This document shows positions 1 through 9,593 of a DNA stretch of 64,000 nucleotides, piece after piece; within the stretch, counting starts at the first letter, position 1; each line of letters starts with the position of its first letter. Under the pieces are notes generated by a model, which made no database searches, was not told where the DNA came from, and worked only from the letters and a program-made list of their open reading frames with translations. Origin of the DNA: CAYJAD01 sp964368075 (GTDB taxonomy: Bacteria; Desulfobacterota; Desulfovibrionia; Desulfovibrionales; Desulfovibrionaceae); NCBI GenBank assembly GCA_964368075.1, contig CAYJAD010000001.1, forward strand, positions 1-64,000. The letters run 5' to 3'. The position numbers and the translations under genes were made by a program.

Positions 1-3000
1 CAGTTTTTGCTGTGTAAGAACCACCGTCAATGCTTGCACCGCTAGGTAAGGTCACGCTTTCTACTTCTTTATCGCTAGCCCTGATATTATCATGGCTTGT
101 TACGTTACCTTCAAGGTCTTCGTTACCTGTACCAAACACGTTGTCAGTAATGGTGGTGCTTTCGGTTTTGGAATCACCGTCAGCGTCGGTTACTGTGGCA
201 GTGATGGTCATATCACCGTCAAAGGTTGTAGAAGGAGTGAAGGTGTAAGAACCGTCAGCCTTGAACACAATGGAGCCGTGGCTACCAAGATCTTGGCTTA
301 GGTCGCTTGCTGTTCGGTTGTACTCGGCTGTTCCGATAACTACTTTGAATGTTACGGAAGAACCGGCACCGTCGTCAGCACCCTTCAAGATTTCAAAGTC
401 GCCTTCAATGACTTGACCTGCGGTGTCGTAAGTGGAGTCAGTTACGTCGGTGATTTTTGGCCCATCGTCCTTAATATCCACACCAACGGTTACGTTGAAG
501 GGGCGATCGTTTTGGTCTTTTAAGACTACGGTAAAGTCGCCAGCTTCAAAGATGTCGTCAGGGTTAGTGGTGTTACCATGAGTTACGGTATCCTTTAAAG
601 TAATAAGGAGGTCGCCATTTTTATCTATGCTAAAGGAAAGGGCATCGGTATCCTTTGGAAGGGTGCCAATGGTGAAGCCGTCAGGTACTTCCCAAGTGGC
701 TGTATTATTAACGCCAGGGGTTGTGCCATCTGCAAGGCCACTTTCATCAACTACTAAGTTTTCTGCGGGGCCTTCTGGAAGTTCCAGTGGCTTTGCTGTT
801 ACGGTTATTACATCAGAATCGCCATCTTTATCAGTGATTTTGAATTCAATGCTAATGTCGCTATCTTGATCTAAGGAACCGTATTGTTTTAAATTCCACT
901 TGCCTGTGGTGACGTCTAGGATCATTTCAAAGGCTGTTTTGCCGTCGGCATCCTTAAAGACATAATGGCTTTCAGTAGAGCTGGGGTCTATGCTATAGTT
1001 AAGAGTAGTGCTGCCGTCAGCAGTAGGAACAGCAACGCTCAAGCTTTCTACCACTAAGGATTCTACACCATCTGCGCCGGTCCAGTCTAAATCACCAGTG
1101 ATGGTGGCAATGGCGCCGTCGGACGGGGCGTCAAACTGCACGCCGCTTATGACAAAGTCAGAACCTGGTGTGTCGGGGAAGATGACTACACGATCAAATG
1201 GTTCAGCGGAAGTGGTTTCTAATTTGGCAGAACCTTCACCCAAAACTTCTTCAGAAACGATGGACTCAGATTTGACTTGCATATACCATTTACCATCCAT
1301 TTGAACGGCGTCGGCTGTGTTGGGCTCTACTTCTCTATAAAGCACAACAAGTACGCTTTCTGAGTCTCCAGCTTCAGTGGCTTCGTTGAACCAAAGTTTG
1401 AAGTCTATGGTTACAGAATGCGCTTCAGTGCCTTTTGGTAAGTCCATGATAACGGCTTCAGATTGAGTACCATTGGTGCTTATTTCTCTGCCGTCGTCAT
1501 CTTTATCAAGTGCACCAGACACGTTTAATCCATGCCCTGCAGGGAAGTCTGTTCCGTTCGAAGTTTCAGCAGGCTTCCCGCCCCATGCCACACTACCAAC
1601 GCCGGCTTCGATAATCCAATTACCGTTTCCGTCCTTAGTGGCAACACCAGAAGAAAGTCCATAAGGAGAATCATTCCAAGTGCTTTCGGTGAATTCATAA
1701 GAACCGCTATGGTATCCCTGTTCGGTAACTGTTGTGGTGCTGTCTTCAGAATTCGAGAACTTAATGACATCGTCTTCAATTTGGACGGTTGCATGCCCAG
1801 ATACAGGGTCTTTATCAGCATCGGTAACAGTAAAGCCGAAGTTGAGATCTGGATTTCCGACACTATCGGTAGTGCCATCTGTACCAAAATCAAAGTTGTT
1901 ATCACTTACGTTTTCATCAGGATCATCATGACGAACAGATTCTTTTAATACTACTTCATATGTCTTATTTGTAGGATCCATATCAATAGTAATAATTTCT
2001 TTGCCGTTGGAGTCTGTACCAATAAGCTTTGTTGAGTCGTTACTATCTACAGTCCAAGAAATCTTCAACCCTTCGGAAGTTACTAGGTTTGGCTGATTTG
2101 TATAACCATTCGCATCTTGTGTTAAATCCCATGCAAAAGTACCAAAACCATCAGCGCCAAAATCCATAACAACTGTGCCTGTAGCCGTTACCCCTAAGCC
2201 ACTTGGGGATACGCCTGTGCCATCGTCACCAGGGTTTTGTTCTGTATACTCAAGTTCAGTTTCAGTTACTTTTGCAATTGTTCCAACACCTGTAAATGTT
2301 GGCTTAGCGTCAGTGAATTGAATATTGTCACCAATATCCATGGAAAGATCTTTCTGGACAGTGTCACCGTCACCGTCCGTTGCTGTAACAGTGGCACTAA
2401 GATTCACTTTTCCTGAGCCAAGAATTTCTGCTAAATCGCTTTGGGCGTCGTTTGCATCCAAGTGATCAATAGCTTGACCCTCAGTTTGGGTAAGAGTTAA
2501 CTCGCCAGTTGTCTCATTTACTTCTATTTTGAATACTTCAGTTGTGCCAATCTTACCGGAAATTGAACCGTCAGGATTTTCAAAAAGGTAAACTTTGGCG
2601 CCTTTCACAGTCAAACCTGAATCATTAAAACCAGTGACAGGGTCAGCCAAGCTCAAAGTAAAATTTGAAGCAACGATTGAACCTGTATCTGCAGGACCGT
2701 CAGCACCAAAACTTACATTAGCTGCATTTTCAAATGCCGCTTTGATTGCACTTGTTTCTTCTGAACTTGTGCTATCAGTATCCGCTTTACCAACGGTGTC
2801 TACGTCATCTGTTTGAAGAGTAAACTCTGGTTTAATAACTGTTGTATTGGTGAAGAGTGGAATATCATCTGTGATCTTAACATTAATGGTGCTGTTTACA
2901 TCTAATGTTTCACGATTAGCTTCTACAGTATCATTATCTGTGATAGATTTAATAGTAAAGATCTCAGCGTCTATTGTAGGAGCTTCAATACCATCAGCCT

Positions 3001-6000
3001 TATTATCATCTAAAGCTGAAGTTTGAGTGTAAGTATACTCTACAGTGAAAGTTCCAACAGGATTTTCAACTACTGTAAAGGTAAGATTACCATGGTCACC
3101 AGGAATACCGTCCGTAAGTTCCAGTGTCATATCTGAATCAGAATATACTTTACCATCAGAGCCAACAAAATATTCTTTATAATCACCATCATCAACACTT
3201 CCTGTGCTGAAAGTAATTTTACTTACGCCATCAAGAGATTTGAAAGTAAATGTAGCGCCATCTGTACTATTATCAATACCATCTTCATTATTACCATTTG
3301 CTCCAGCAACATCTTCATCATGAGTAGAAAGACTTTCAGTGGAAGGCACAAAGCTATTTACTTTATTATCAATATCAACGGTTACAGTCTCTTCCCTACT
3401 ATCTCCATCGCCATCTGTGTAGGTAACCTTAAAGTTAACATCCGTTGTATTGTTAAGAGTGTTTTCATTAGGAGTTACAGTGTACACACCTGTGAAGGTA
3501 TTCATTTCCACGGTACCCCAATCAAAGGTATACGTCGTGACTGTTTCACCATTGATTATATTATCAGATTGAGCAGTGACAGCAGTGTCTTCAATAGTAT
3601 AGCGACCTGCTACAACATCATTATCATCTGCATCTTTATAAATATGGTCAGCACCTTCATTAAAATAATCAGAAGCATTAGCAGTAAGAGTTGCACTAAG
3701 ATCATGCGTTAAATCAAGGTCTGCACCATTTACTAAGGTAGGCATGTCATCTTGAATGGTGATATCAATGGATGGATATGTTGTAACACCACCTGCAGTC
3801 GTGCCCATATCAGTAGAGTTGTGATCATCATGAATAGATTTAATCTCAAACTTTTCTTGTGGCAAAGCAGTTTCAACATCGTCAGAGAGATTGTCATCGA
3901 CTACTTTTGTTTGAGTATACTCATACACTACAGTGTATTGAGTGCTTTCATTACCTGAAATTGTAAACTTAATGGTACCGTACTCCCCGTTCACTGTAAC
4001 GCCGTTTTGAAGCTCAGCGTAAGTAAGAGTAACGTCCGTTCCATTCACATTAAGCGTGATGCTTTCAACACCGTCTAATGATGTGAACATAAATGCAGAA
4101 GTAACTGTATTGTTAACAGCATTGTCTTCATTGTTGCCATTAGCACCTACAACATCTTCATCATACGTTTTGTGCTCTATGCCTTCAGGATTGATGCGTA
4201 ACCCATCAGGGCTGTTATTAATTTCTACGGTAACATCTTTAGTAGCGGCATCATTATCACCGTCGGTATAGGTAATGGTAAAGCTACCGCTGTCTTCCTT
4301 GTTGTTGGTGAAAACATCATAGACACCTGTAGTAGTGTTCATGGTGACAGAGCCCCAATCAAACTGATATGTTACTTCACCTGTAGCACCATCTACACTG
4401 CTGCTATTGTAACCACCTTCAATGGTATAGCGACCGTCTTGCACACCACTTTCATTGATGTGGTCAGCACCTTCATTGAAGTACGTAGAAGCATCATGAC
4501 CTTCAGAGGTAGTGCCCTCGTCTTGCATAGCAAGGTTTGCAGTGCCAGGAGTAGCCACGGGCACGTCGTCGATGATTTCTACATTGATGCTTGTTTCCAA
4601 CTGATCAGAACCATCAGCTTCAGCATTAACATCTTTAATAATTACCTTGAAAGAATCTGCATTTTTCTCAGTTAAGTCGTTAGCAGGTTGTTCATGGAAC
4701 TCTACTGATGTTTGCTTGTAATCAAAGTTTAAGGTATACTCACCAGTAGTATTATCTTTTGTAAGCTCAATATTGAAAAGTTCACCATTATCACCCACTA
4801 CAGGTTGGGTGCCAACAAGAGTGTAAGAGCCGTTACCATTGTCTGCTACTGTAAATACTGTGGTACCAATGGTGATGGTAGAAAGAGTTTCTTCGGAAGT
4901 GAAGACTATTTGACCTTCAGCAACAACGTCATTACTAGCATCGTTGTCAGTATTAGCTGCAACGTCTTTATCGTGGGTTACAAGTTCTGTATTGGAAGCT
5001 TCAAAGTCAATAATAGGTGTATCTTCAGTGCCAGAGATTTGCACACTAACTTCTTTGGTTACCCAAGCTCCCTTTTCGTCTCTAACATAGATTGTAAAGG
5101 TTTCAGTGATAGGTGTAGAATTATCATCAAGATCTTTTACTGTTTGATTGCTGTTATCAAGATCGTATTTATAGTTACCATTTTGATCGATAGTAAAGGT
5201 ACCATACTGTCCTGTTACGGAAGTGGCAGTAGGTGCAACACCTGCTGTTTGATCGGCAGGCTCATTACCTAAAGCCACAGAGTAGCTTACTTCTGGGTCT
5301 GCATCATTAGGGTCTTGGTTATCTACATCATGAGCCTGTATAATGCCAGCATCTTGTGCAACCAAGTCTTCTGTTACCGACAAAACTTCACTTGTGATAC
5401 TGTCAATTACAGGTTTATCATTGGTACCAATAATTGTTACAGTAATGTCAACATCAGTGAACAAACCTGTACCGTCTGTTACACGGACAGTAAAAGTTTC
5501 TGTGACAGTTTGACCTTGCGCAAGAGCATTTGCACTATCAGGAATGTAGTTAAAACTAAATACACCGTTAGCATCAATGGTAAAGTCACCGTATTGGCTT
5601 GTTGATAAACCTTGAACAGCATAGCTTACCCCTGTTCCTTGTGGATCAGAAGCATTTACCTGACCTGATGCAAAAAAGTCACCAGCATAAGATTGGTTAG
5701 GACTACCAGAAGTTTCAGCGCCGCTAGCGTCACGTCCAACGCCTGCTTCGACGATATCAAGCCCACTAGCATTGGCGTCTAAGCCTGGATCAGGAAAAAT
5801 TGTAATGCCAAAAATGGTAGGCGGAGTGTTCACGCCAGCACCATCAGGAAAATCGGTAAGTAACGTTGTACCGCCATAGGCTTGATCAAGACCTTCAAGA
5901 CGATCGATACCGCCAAGAAGTGTGCCACCTATGGTATCTACAGTGGTACCACCACTCGTGGGGGTAGCACCAGCACCGGGACCGGCCGCAGGCATTAAGT

Positions 6001-6265
6001 CATCGCCCAACCCCTCAAAGAATTGTTCACCGCCAATTTCTGCATCGCCAATCACAAATGTGGGCATATTTTCAGAAGTATAAGCTTTATAGAAATCTGT
6101 TAACGACACAGAAGAGCCGTCTTCAAAAGCCATATTTAAGTTGTCACCGGCACGAGTAAGGGTAGCGTCTCCGGGTTCAAATTGCAAAACTAAGCGATCG
6201 TCTTCTGCGGGAGCGATAGTAGTGGTTTGTCCTGCAGCTGGCTTTTGTAATTGAATATCGGCCAT
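1..6265 (-). CDS. Giant repeat-containing type I-secreted adhesin (LapA/BapA-like), N-terminal 2088 codons, runs off window
   Basis: The frame is open from ATG 6265 to the window edge, with one base left over, so the C-terminus is missing. The start MADIQLQKP follows an AAGGAAA ribosome site. Residues 1-130 form a non-repetitive acidic head with no Sec signal, as in LapA-like adhesins whose N-terminus acts as a retention module. The rest is rich in Asp, Thr, Asn and Gly. It consists of VCBS/cadherin-like and T1SS-143-like repeats with recurring TDGDGD, EDVxGANGNNED and YFNEGADHI motifs. Three related units of about 270-280 residues are centred near 4960, 4150 and 3310. Family knowledge: such proteins leave through a TolC-type type I secretion system using a C-terminal signal, bind Ca2+ and mediate attachment or biofilm formation. 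Secretion genes, RTX nonapeptides and the C-terminal signal are outside the window. Confident on class, not on ligand. Confidence 0.88.
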   Translation of the reverse strand, partial: MADIQLQKPAAGQTTTIAPAEDDRLVLQFEPGDATLTRAGDNLNMAFEDGSSVSLTDFYKAYTSENMPTFVIGDAEIGGEQFFEGLGDDLMPAAGPGAGATPTSGGTTVDTIGGTLLGGIDRLEGLDQAYGGTTLLTDFPDGAGVNTPPTIFGITIFPDPGLDANASGLDIVEAGVGRDASGAETSGSPNQSYAGDFFASGQVNASDPQGTGVSYAVQGLSTSQYGDFTIDANGVFSFNYIPDSANALAQGQTVTETFTVRVTDGTGLFTDVDITVTIIGTNDKPVIDSITSEVLSVTEDLVAQDAGIIQAHDVDNQDPNDADPEVSYSVALGNEPADQTAGVAPTATSVTGQYGTFTIDQNGNYKYDLDNSNQTVKDLDDNSTPITETFTIYVRDEKGAWVTKEVSVQISGTEDTPIIDFEASNTELVTHDKDVAANTDNDASNDVVAEGQIVFTSEETLSTITIGTTVFTVADNGNGSYTLVGTQPVVGDNGELFNIELTKDNTTGEYTLNFDYKQTSVEFHEQPANDLTEKNADSFKVIIKDVNAEADGSDQLETSINVEIIDDVPVATPGTANLAMQDEGTTSEGHDASTYFNEGADHINESGVQDGRYTIEGGYNSSSVDGATGEVTYQFDWGSVTMNTTTGVYDVFTNNKEDSGSFTITYTDGDNDAATKDVTVEINNSPDGLRINPEGIEHKTYDEDVVGANGNNEDNAVNNTVTSAFMFTSLDGVESITLNVNGTDVTLTYAELQNGVTVNGEYGTIKFTISGNESTQYTVVYEYTQTKVVDDNLSDDVETALPQEKFEIKSIHDDHNSTDMGTTAGGVTTYPSIDITIQDDMPTLVNGADLDLTHDLSATLTANASDYFNEGADHIYKDADDNDVVAGRYTIEDTAVTAQSDNIINGETVTTYTFDWGTVEMNTFTGVYTVTPNENTLNNTTDVNFKVTYTDGDGDSREETVTVDIDNKVNSFVPSTESLSTHDEDVAGANGNNEDGIDNSTDGATFTFKSLDGVSKITFSTGSVDDGDYKEYFVGSDGKVYSDSDMTLELTDGIPGDHGNLTFTVVENPVGTFTVEYTYTQTSALDDNKADGIEAPTIDAEIFTIKSITDNDTVEANRETLDVNSTINVKITDDIPLFTNTTVIKPEFTLQTDDVDTVGKADTDSTSSEETSAIKAAFENAANVSFGADGPADTGSIVASNFTLSLADPVTGFNDSGLTVKGAKVYLFENPDGSISGKIGTTEVFKIEVNETTGELTLTQTEGQAIDHLDANDAQSDLAEILGSGKVNLSATVTATDGDGDTVQKDLSMDIGDNIQFTDAKPTFTGVGTIAKVTETELEYTEQNPGDDGTGVSPSGLGVTATGTVVMDFGADGFGTFAWDLTQDANGYTNQPNLVTSEGLKISWTVDSNDSTKLIGTDSNGKEIITIDMDPTNKTYEVVLKESVRHDDPDENVSDNNFDFGTDGTTDSVGNPDLNFGFTVTDADKDPVSGHATVQIEDDVIKFSNSEDSTTTVTEQGYHSGSYEFTESTWNDSPYGLSSGVATKDGNGNWIIEAGVGSVAWGGKPAETSNGTDFPAGHGLNVSGALDKDDDGREISTNGTQSEAVIMDLPKGTEAHSVTIDFKLWFNEATEAGDSESVLVVLYREVEPNTADAVQMDGKWYMQVKSESIVSEEVLGEGSAKLETTSAEPFDRVVIFPDTPGSDFVISGVQFDAPSDGAIATITGDLDWTGADGVESLVVESLSVAVPTADGSTTLNYSIDPSSTESHYVFKDADGKTAFEMILDVTTGKWNLKQYGSLDQDSDISIEFKITDKDGDSDVITVTAKPLELPEGPAENLVVDESGLADGTTPGVNNTATWEVPDGFTIGTLPKDTDALSFSIDKNGDLLITLKDTVTHGNTTNPDDIFEAGDFTVVLKDQNDRPFNVTVGVDIKDDGPKITDVTDSTYDTAGQVIEGDFEILKGADDGAGSSVTFKVVIGTAEYNRTASDLSQDLGSHGSIVFKADGSYTFTPSTTFDGDMTITATVTDADGDSKTESTTITDNVFGTGNEDLEGNVTSHDNIRASDKEVESVTLPSGASIDGGSYTAKT

Positions 6266-6522
6266 GATAATTTCCTTTTGTTATAAATTTTTGGCATAGT
6301 AAACGAATAAAATGAGAGATGCCGAAAATGAAGCAACACACAAAAATGCACAGTAGACCTGTGCTATACGTAGGGGAAATATAGGCGCTTGGTAAGAAGA
6401 AAAGAAAACCAAACGACGGGGCGTGTTGCCCCAGGCTTAAAAGCCCACAAGTGTAATAATAAGGATACACCTGTAATTAAAGGATCATCTAAGAAAAGAC
6501 AATCACACGCAGTAAAGCGTGA
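6266..6522 (-). promoter_or_regulatory. Highly structured 5' leader of the adhesin gene
   Basis: Read on the minus strand, the leader folds on paper into successive hairpins. P1 is CACGC/GCGTG (6521-6506). P2 is a 9-bp stem ACAGGTGTA/TACACTTGT with one G-U pair (6474-6447). P3 is GGCTT/AAGCC (6445-6434). P4 is GGGGC/GCCCC (6432-6418). A terminator-like hairpin follows (6364-6342). The density of stems before a single large gene suggests a cis-regulatory RNA, such as an attenuator or riboswitch-like element, or a small RNA ending at the terminator. No conserved core of a known riboswitch was recognised; the cyclic-di-GMP GEMM core was looked for and not found. Function is inference. Confidence 0.5.
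6342..6364 (-). terminator. Terminator-like hairpin inside the adhesin leader
   Basis: A 6-bp stem GCACAG/CTGTGC with a 5-base loop (minus strand, 6364-6348) is followed by A and five Ts (6346-6342). It lies about 77 bases upstream of the adhesin ATG, so if active it would stop transcription before the gene. Confidence 0.5.
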
Positions 6523-6528
6523 GTAGAC

Positions 6529-6555
6529 ACTATACAATAGAGGTTGCTTTGTCAA
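6529..6555 (-). promoter_or_regulatory. Candidate sigma-70 promoter of the adhesin gene
   Basis: On the minus strand, a perfect TTGACA (6555-6550) is followed after 15 bases by TATAGT (6534-6529). The spacer is shorter than the usual 17, so the site may be weak or need an activator. It would give a leader of about 255 bases before the adhesin ATG. Confidence 0.4.
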
Positions 6556-6949
6556 TAGATTTTATTTTAAAAGCTAAAAAAATATTTTAAAAAAAAATAC
6601 ATACATAGCAGTATTAAATACCTTTTTTATTTTTTTGAATACAAATATCCTAAGCATCGTTCACATAGGGAGTAAATGTCTGCTCATCTGAATTCCTTAA
6701 TAAATCTTGTAAATTCATCTTGTGACAATATCACCTAAGACCTCTGCGCAATTTAGTGCGTAAGATCTTTGAAACGTTGGCGTTAGTCAGTGCTATAAAA
6801 AATCAAGAATGGGCGAAGCTTTGCTTCGACGTTAAGTTATTGGTTTTTGCGGCTCTACCTAAAGAAAACCTATAAAAAAAGCCCCATTCAAATTATGACT
6901 TTTGCTTTTTATCAGAATGTGCTAGTTTTCAAGCAAAAGGAGGAATTCT
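6556..6949. other. Intergenic region between the adhesin promoter and the first plus-strand gene
   Basis: AT-rich sequence without a convincing ORF. It contains a short perfect hairpin CGAAGC-TTT-GCTTCG (6814-6828), and a flanking GAATGGG (6807-6813) can pair with CCCATTC near 6885-6891. It ends with an AAGGAGG-type ribosome site (about 6938-6944) for the gene at 6950. No clear -35/-10 pair was recognised for that gene. Confidence 0.5.
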
Positions 6950-7573
6950 ATGAAAAACATCTTTAGGCATTTTTTCTTCACCACTATTTTTTTACTCTGC
7001 GTATGTGTACACGCGCATACCGCGGAAAAAATCAGTGATTTTGACAGGAATCGGATAAATATTATTCTTTTTGACGTTATAAAAGGTAAAATGAACGCTG
7101 TTTCTCAAAGCACCTTTGACCCCACAAATCCCACTGATCTCATATCTTTTGCCGCTTATTTTGTATCTAATAATCTAACATACAGCACCATTACATCTTT
7201 AACCGCTAAAGACATGGGACAATATCAAGGGCATGGGGTTATTCCCTTGCAAGCAGTAAAAGATACAGTGAACCGTTTTTTTGGTTATGAAATGCCCACC
7301 CCCGCTGAAGGCTCTTACGGCGACGTACAATTTAAAGACGGTCATTTTTATATCGTCATGGCTGACGGTGGTTCTGTAGAGCATATCATTCTAAAAGAAG
7401 TAAAACTCAACAAAGACGGCACCATAACAGCACAGGGGAGCACTTTTGACCCACAGGAAGAACCACAGGAAAGAAAAGAATTGGGCACTTTTAGCGCCCT
7501 TCTTAAACCCCATGTATGGAAAGGCATGCAAACCTATGCCGTTATTTCCTTGAGCAAAAAAGAAAACAAATAA
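6950..7573 (+). CDS. Exported hypothetical protein (207 aa)
   Basis: I do not recognise this family. The first 25 residues are a Sec signal peptide: MKN, one Arg/His patch, a hydrophobic stretch to CVCVHA, and likely cleavage near HTA-EK. There is no proper lipobox at the cysteines. The mature part is soluble, about 180 residues, with a Gly-rich beta-like section near residues 125-145 and no transmembrane segment. A strong ribosome site AAGGAGG precedes the ATG. The next gene starts 9 bases after the stop, and it too is a small exported protein, so the two are probably co-transcribed and act in the envelope. Confidence 0.75.
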   Translation: MKNIFRHFFFTTIFLLCVCVHAHTAEKISDFDRNRINIILFDVIKGKMNAVSQSTFDPTNPTDLISFAAYFVSNNLTYSTITSLTAKDMGQYQGHGVIPLQAVKDTVNRFFGYEMPTPAEGSYGDVQFKDGHFYIVMADGGSVEHIILKEVKLNKDGTITAQGSTFDPQEEPQERKELGTFSALLKPHVWKGMQTYAVISLSKKENK

Positions 7574-7582
7574 GAGGTATGT

Positions 7583-7963
7583 ATGTTTAAAAATATATTC
7601 TTAACTTTGTGCACACTAATGCTAATAAGCCTTATCGAGGCACCGCACGCGCTTTCGCAAGTTAAAACATGGGAAGGTACGTATTGTAATAAAGAAAGCA
7701 CTATTTGTATAGAATTTAGCAAGCAAGCTACCAAGTGGGATAAAGATTTTGTCATTGCTACCATTACTAGCAAAAATAAAACTGTGCTCATTGACGAAAT
7801 GGAACTTCTCTTAGATGATGAAGGCACATACTATACAGGCGTTGAAATATTCATATCTGATAATTTTAAAACTATTACAGTAAAGAAAAGTCAGTATGCT
7901 GGCCCAGTAGAAATTTTTGATGCAGAAATTCTCGTAGGTAATTATGTAAAAATTATTCCATAA
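7583..7963 (+). CDS. Small exported hypothetical protein (126 aa)
   Basis: The family is not recognised. Residues 1-25 form a signal peptide with likely cleavage after ALS. The mature part is about 100 residues with two cysteines close together (TYCNKESTIC), possibly a disulfide in the periplasm, followed by alternating beta-type sequence. An AGAGG ribosome site lies in the 9-base gap to the preceding exported protein, which indicates co-translation. About 170 non-coding bases separate it from the ankyrin gene downstream. Confidence 0.7.
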   Translation: MFKNIFLTLCTLMLISLIEAPHALSQVKTWEGTYCNKESTICIEFSKQATKWDKDFVIATITSKNKTVLIDEMELLLDDEGTYYTGVEIFISDNFKTITVKKSQYAGPVEIFDAEILVGNYVKIIP

Positions 7964-8136
7964 CCCCCTACTCTGTTAAGCACAATAAAATAATCGCATA
8001 TGGGATACCTACACTTTCATCTGATATTGCGAAAATATGTATGACAACTTAACTACACATAACTTTAAATGGTAAATCTATGAAAAATATGTTCATATCG
8101 ACAGTATCAACTATCTTTAATCATCACGGAGTGTAT

Positions 8137-9447
8137 ATGCGTACTATCAGTTTTGCTGTTTATTCCTTTTCTTTAGTCATCAGCGCTTTGTTTGCTGTAT
8201 GCATTATGGGGGCTGAAACAACGCATGCTAGCAACAGCTATACCTACGAAAGTGCTTATAATCCTTCTGTGCAATTACGTCGTAGTAATTTTGAAACCAT
8301 ACTTACTACTTCCGGATATGTACGCCCAATAAGCTTACTTGCCATCAGCAAAGACACTGCTGCAGATATGCCAAGTACCTATACCAAACCTGGAATATAT
8401 GCCGGACGTAAGGCAAAAGCAAAGAACAATTTTGATGACGCCTTTATAGGAGTTGGTGCAGGCTCTTCTGCAGGAACTTTATATACCTTTATATTTGGTG
8501 ATGAGTTCATTGATGATGACGAGCTTCATGTGGACGATGCCAATTATGATGACGATGAAGCAAGTGAAATGCTTGGGGCTACTTTTCTTGTGCTCTTTAT
8601 TATTTTAGTAATTTTAATTAAACTGCTCATGGTTTTATTAAAAAAGCTTATAGGCAAAAAAAGCGAAGACCAAGAAAAGCAAGCCAATGGCTTTCTGTCT
8701 TGTTTGGGCATGTCTTTTCTCTATGGATTTCTTCCTCTTGCCATCATCCTTTCCACAGCATTCATTCCTTGGAAACCAACGCCGGATTTACGCCATGCGG
8801 CAGCGGCTGGGGATGTGGCGCATATTCAAGAGCTCATTTCTAAGGGGAATGATATAAATATCAACACGAACACCGGCGTTTGGACACCTCTGGCTTATGC
8901 AGCAGAGCATGGACACCTTGCCGCAGTAAAAGAAATACTTCAGCACAAACCCGCACTGCACCTTACGCCTTTGGTGGCTGCTGCCAGCAGTGGCCATAAA
9001 ACCGTATGGGAAACCCTCTTAAATGATGCCCGTTACAAGGCATGGTTAGATAGTCAAGAAGGACAACTTTTTGAAATAGTTAATGCCGCCGCCAAAGACA
9101 ATAATTTGGAAATGCTTGAATATTTATACGCCTTGCCTTTATTACAAAAAGCTCCCAACATTCTAAACTATGCCTTAGTTGAAGCAAGCTTAAAGGGGCA
9201 AAACAAAGCAGTAGATTGGCTTCTTGCCAAGGGAGCCGATGTGAATTTTGCCACCCCCATAGACGGTTTTACACCGCTAATGATGGCAGCAGCCACCGAC
9301 AACATGGCTTTAGTGAAGAAATTTGTGGGTCTTGGCGCCAATATTCAAGCAAAAGCAAGGATGACGCAGGAAAATGCTCTTCATGTAGCCAATCGCCATG
9401 GCTATACTCCAATTGTACAATTACTCAACAACGCGTTGAAAAAGTAA
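8137..9447 (+). CDS. Membrane-anchored ankyrin-repeat protein, repeats predicted periplasmic (436 aa)
   Basis: The ATG at 8137 was chosen over 8080 because GGAG precedes it and the protein then begins with a signal-type segment (MRTISFAVYSF to about residue 30). Residues 30-145 are extracytoplasmic with a very acidic Asp-rich stretch. Two membrane segments follow at about 150-175 and 190-220, separated by a short Lys-rich loop (KKLIGKKSEDQEK) that should be cytoplasmic. About six ankyrin repeats occupy 220-436, with typical GWTPL/GFTPL and AAxxGH motifs. By the positive-inside rule the repeats face the periplasm. Ankyrin repeats bind protein partners; the partner is unknown. The neighbours are other exported proteins. 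A second anchored ankyrin protein is at 48292. Confidence 0.85.
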   Translation: MRTISFAVYSFSLVISALFAVCIMGAETTHASNSYTYESAYNPSVQLRRSNFETILTTSGYVRPISLLAISKDTAADMPSTYTKPGIYAGRKAKAKNNFDDAFIGVGAGSSAGTLYTFIFGDEFIDDDELHVDDANYDDDEASEMLGATFLVLFIILVILIKLLMVLLKKLIGKKSEDQEKQANGFLSCLGMSFLYGFLPLAIILSTAFIPWKPTPDLRHAAAAGDVAHIQELISKGNDININTNTGVWTPLAYAAEHGHLAAVKEILQHKPALHLTPLVAAASSGHKTVWETLLNDARYKAWLDSQEGQLFEIVNAAAKDNNLEMLEYLYALPLLQKAPNILNYALVEASLKGQNKAVDWLLAKGADVNFATPIDGFTPLMMAAATDNMALVKKFVGLGANIQAKARMTQENALHVANRHGYTPIVQLLNNALKK

Positions 9448-9593
9448 CTTTGGACAATACATATAATGCTCATGTCGTACGCCTGTGCGGCACAAGCTCT
9501 CGCAAAGGTACGTTTAAAGGGGCAAGAACGTAAGTAAAGTTTTTCAAAACAAAAAGCATATTTAAAAAAACACTTTAGCTTGAGGCATCTTAT

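Noticed and set aside
30..5605. Many plus-strand ORFs opposite the adhesin
   Set aside because: They are shadows of the Thr/Ser/Asp-rich minus-strand gene, have no ribosome sites and show no family features.
6266..6555. Cyclic-di-GMP (GEMM) riboswitch in the adhesin leader
   Set aside because: The expected conserved core was looked for on the minus strand and is not there.
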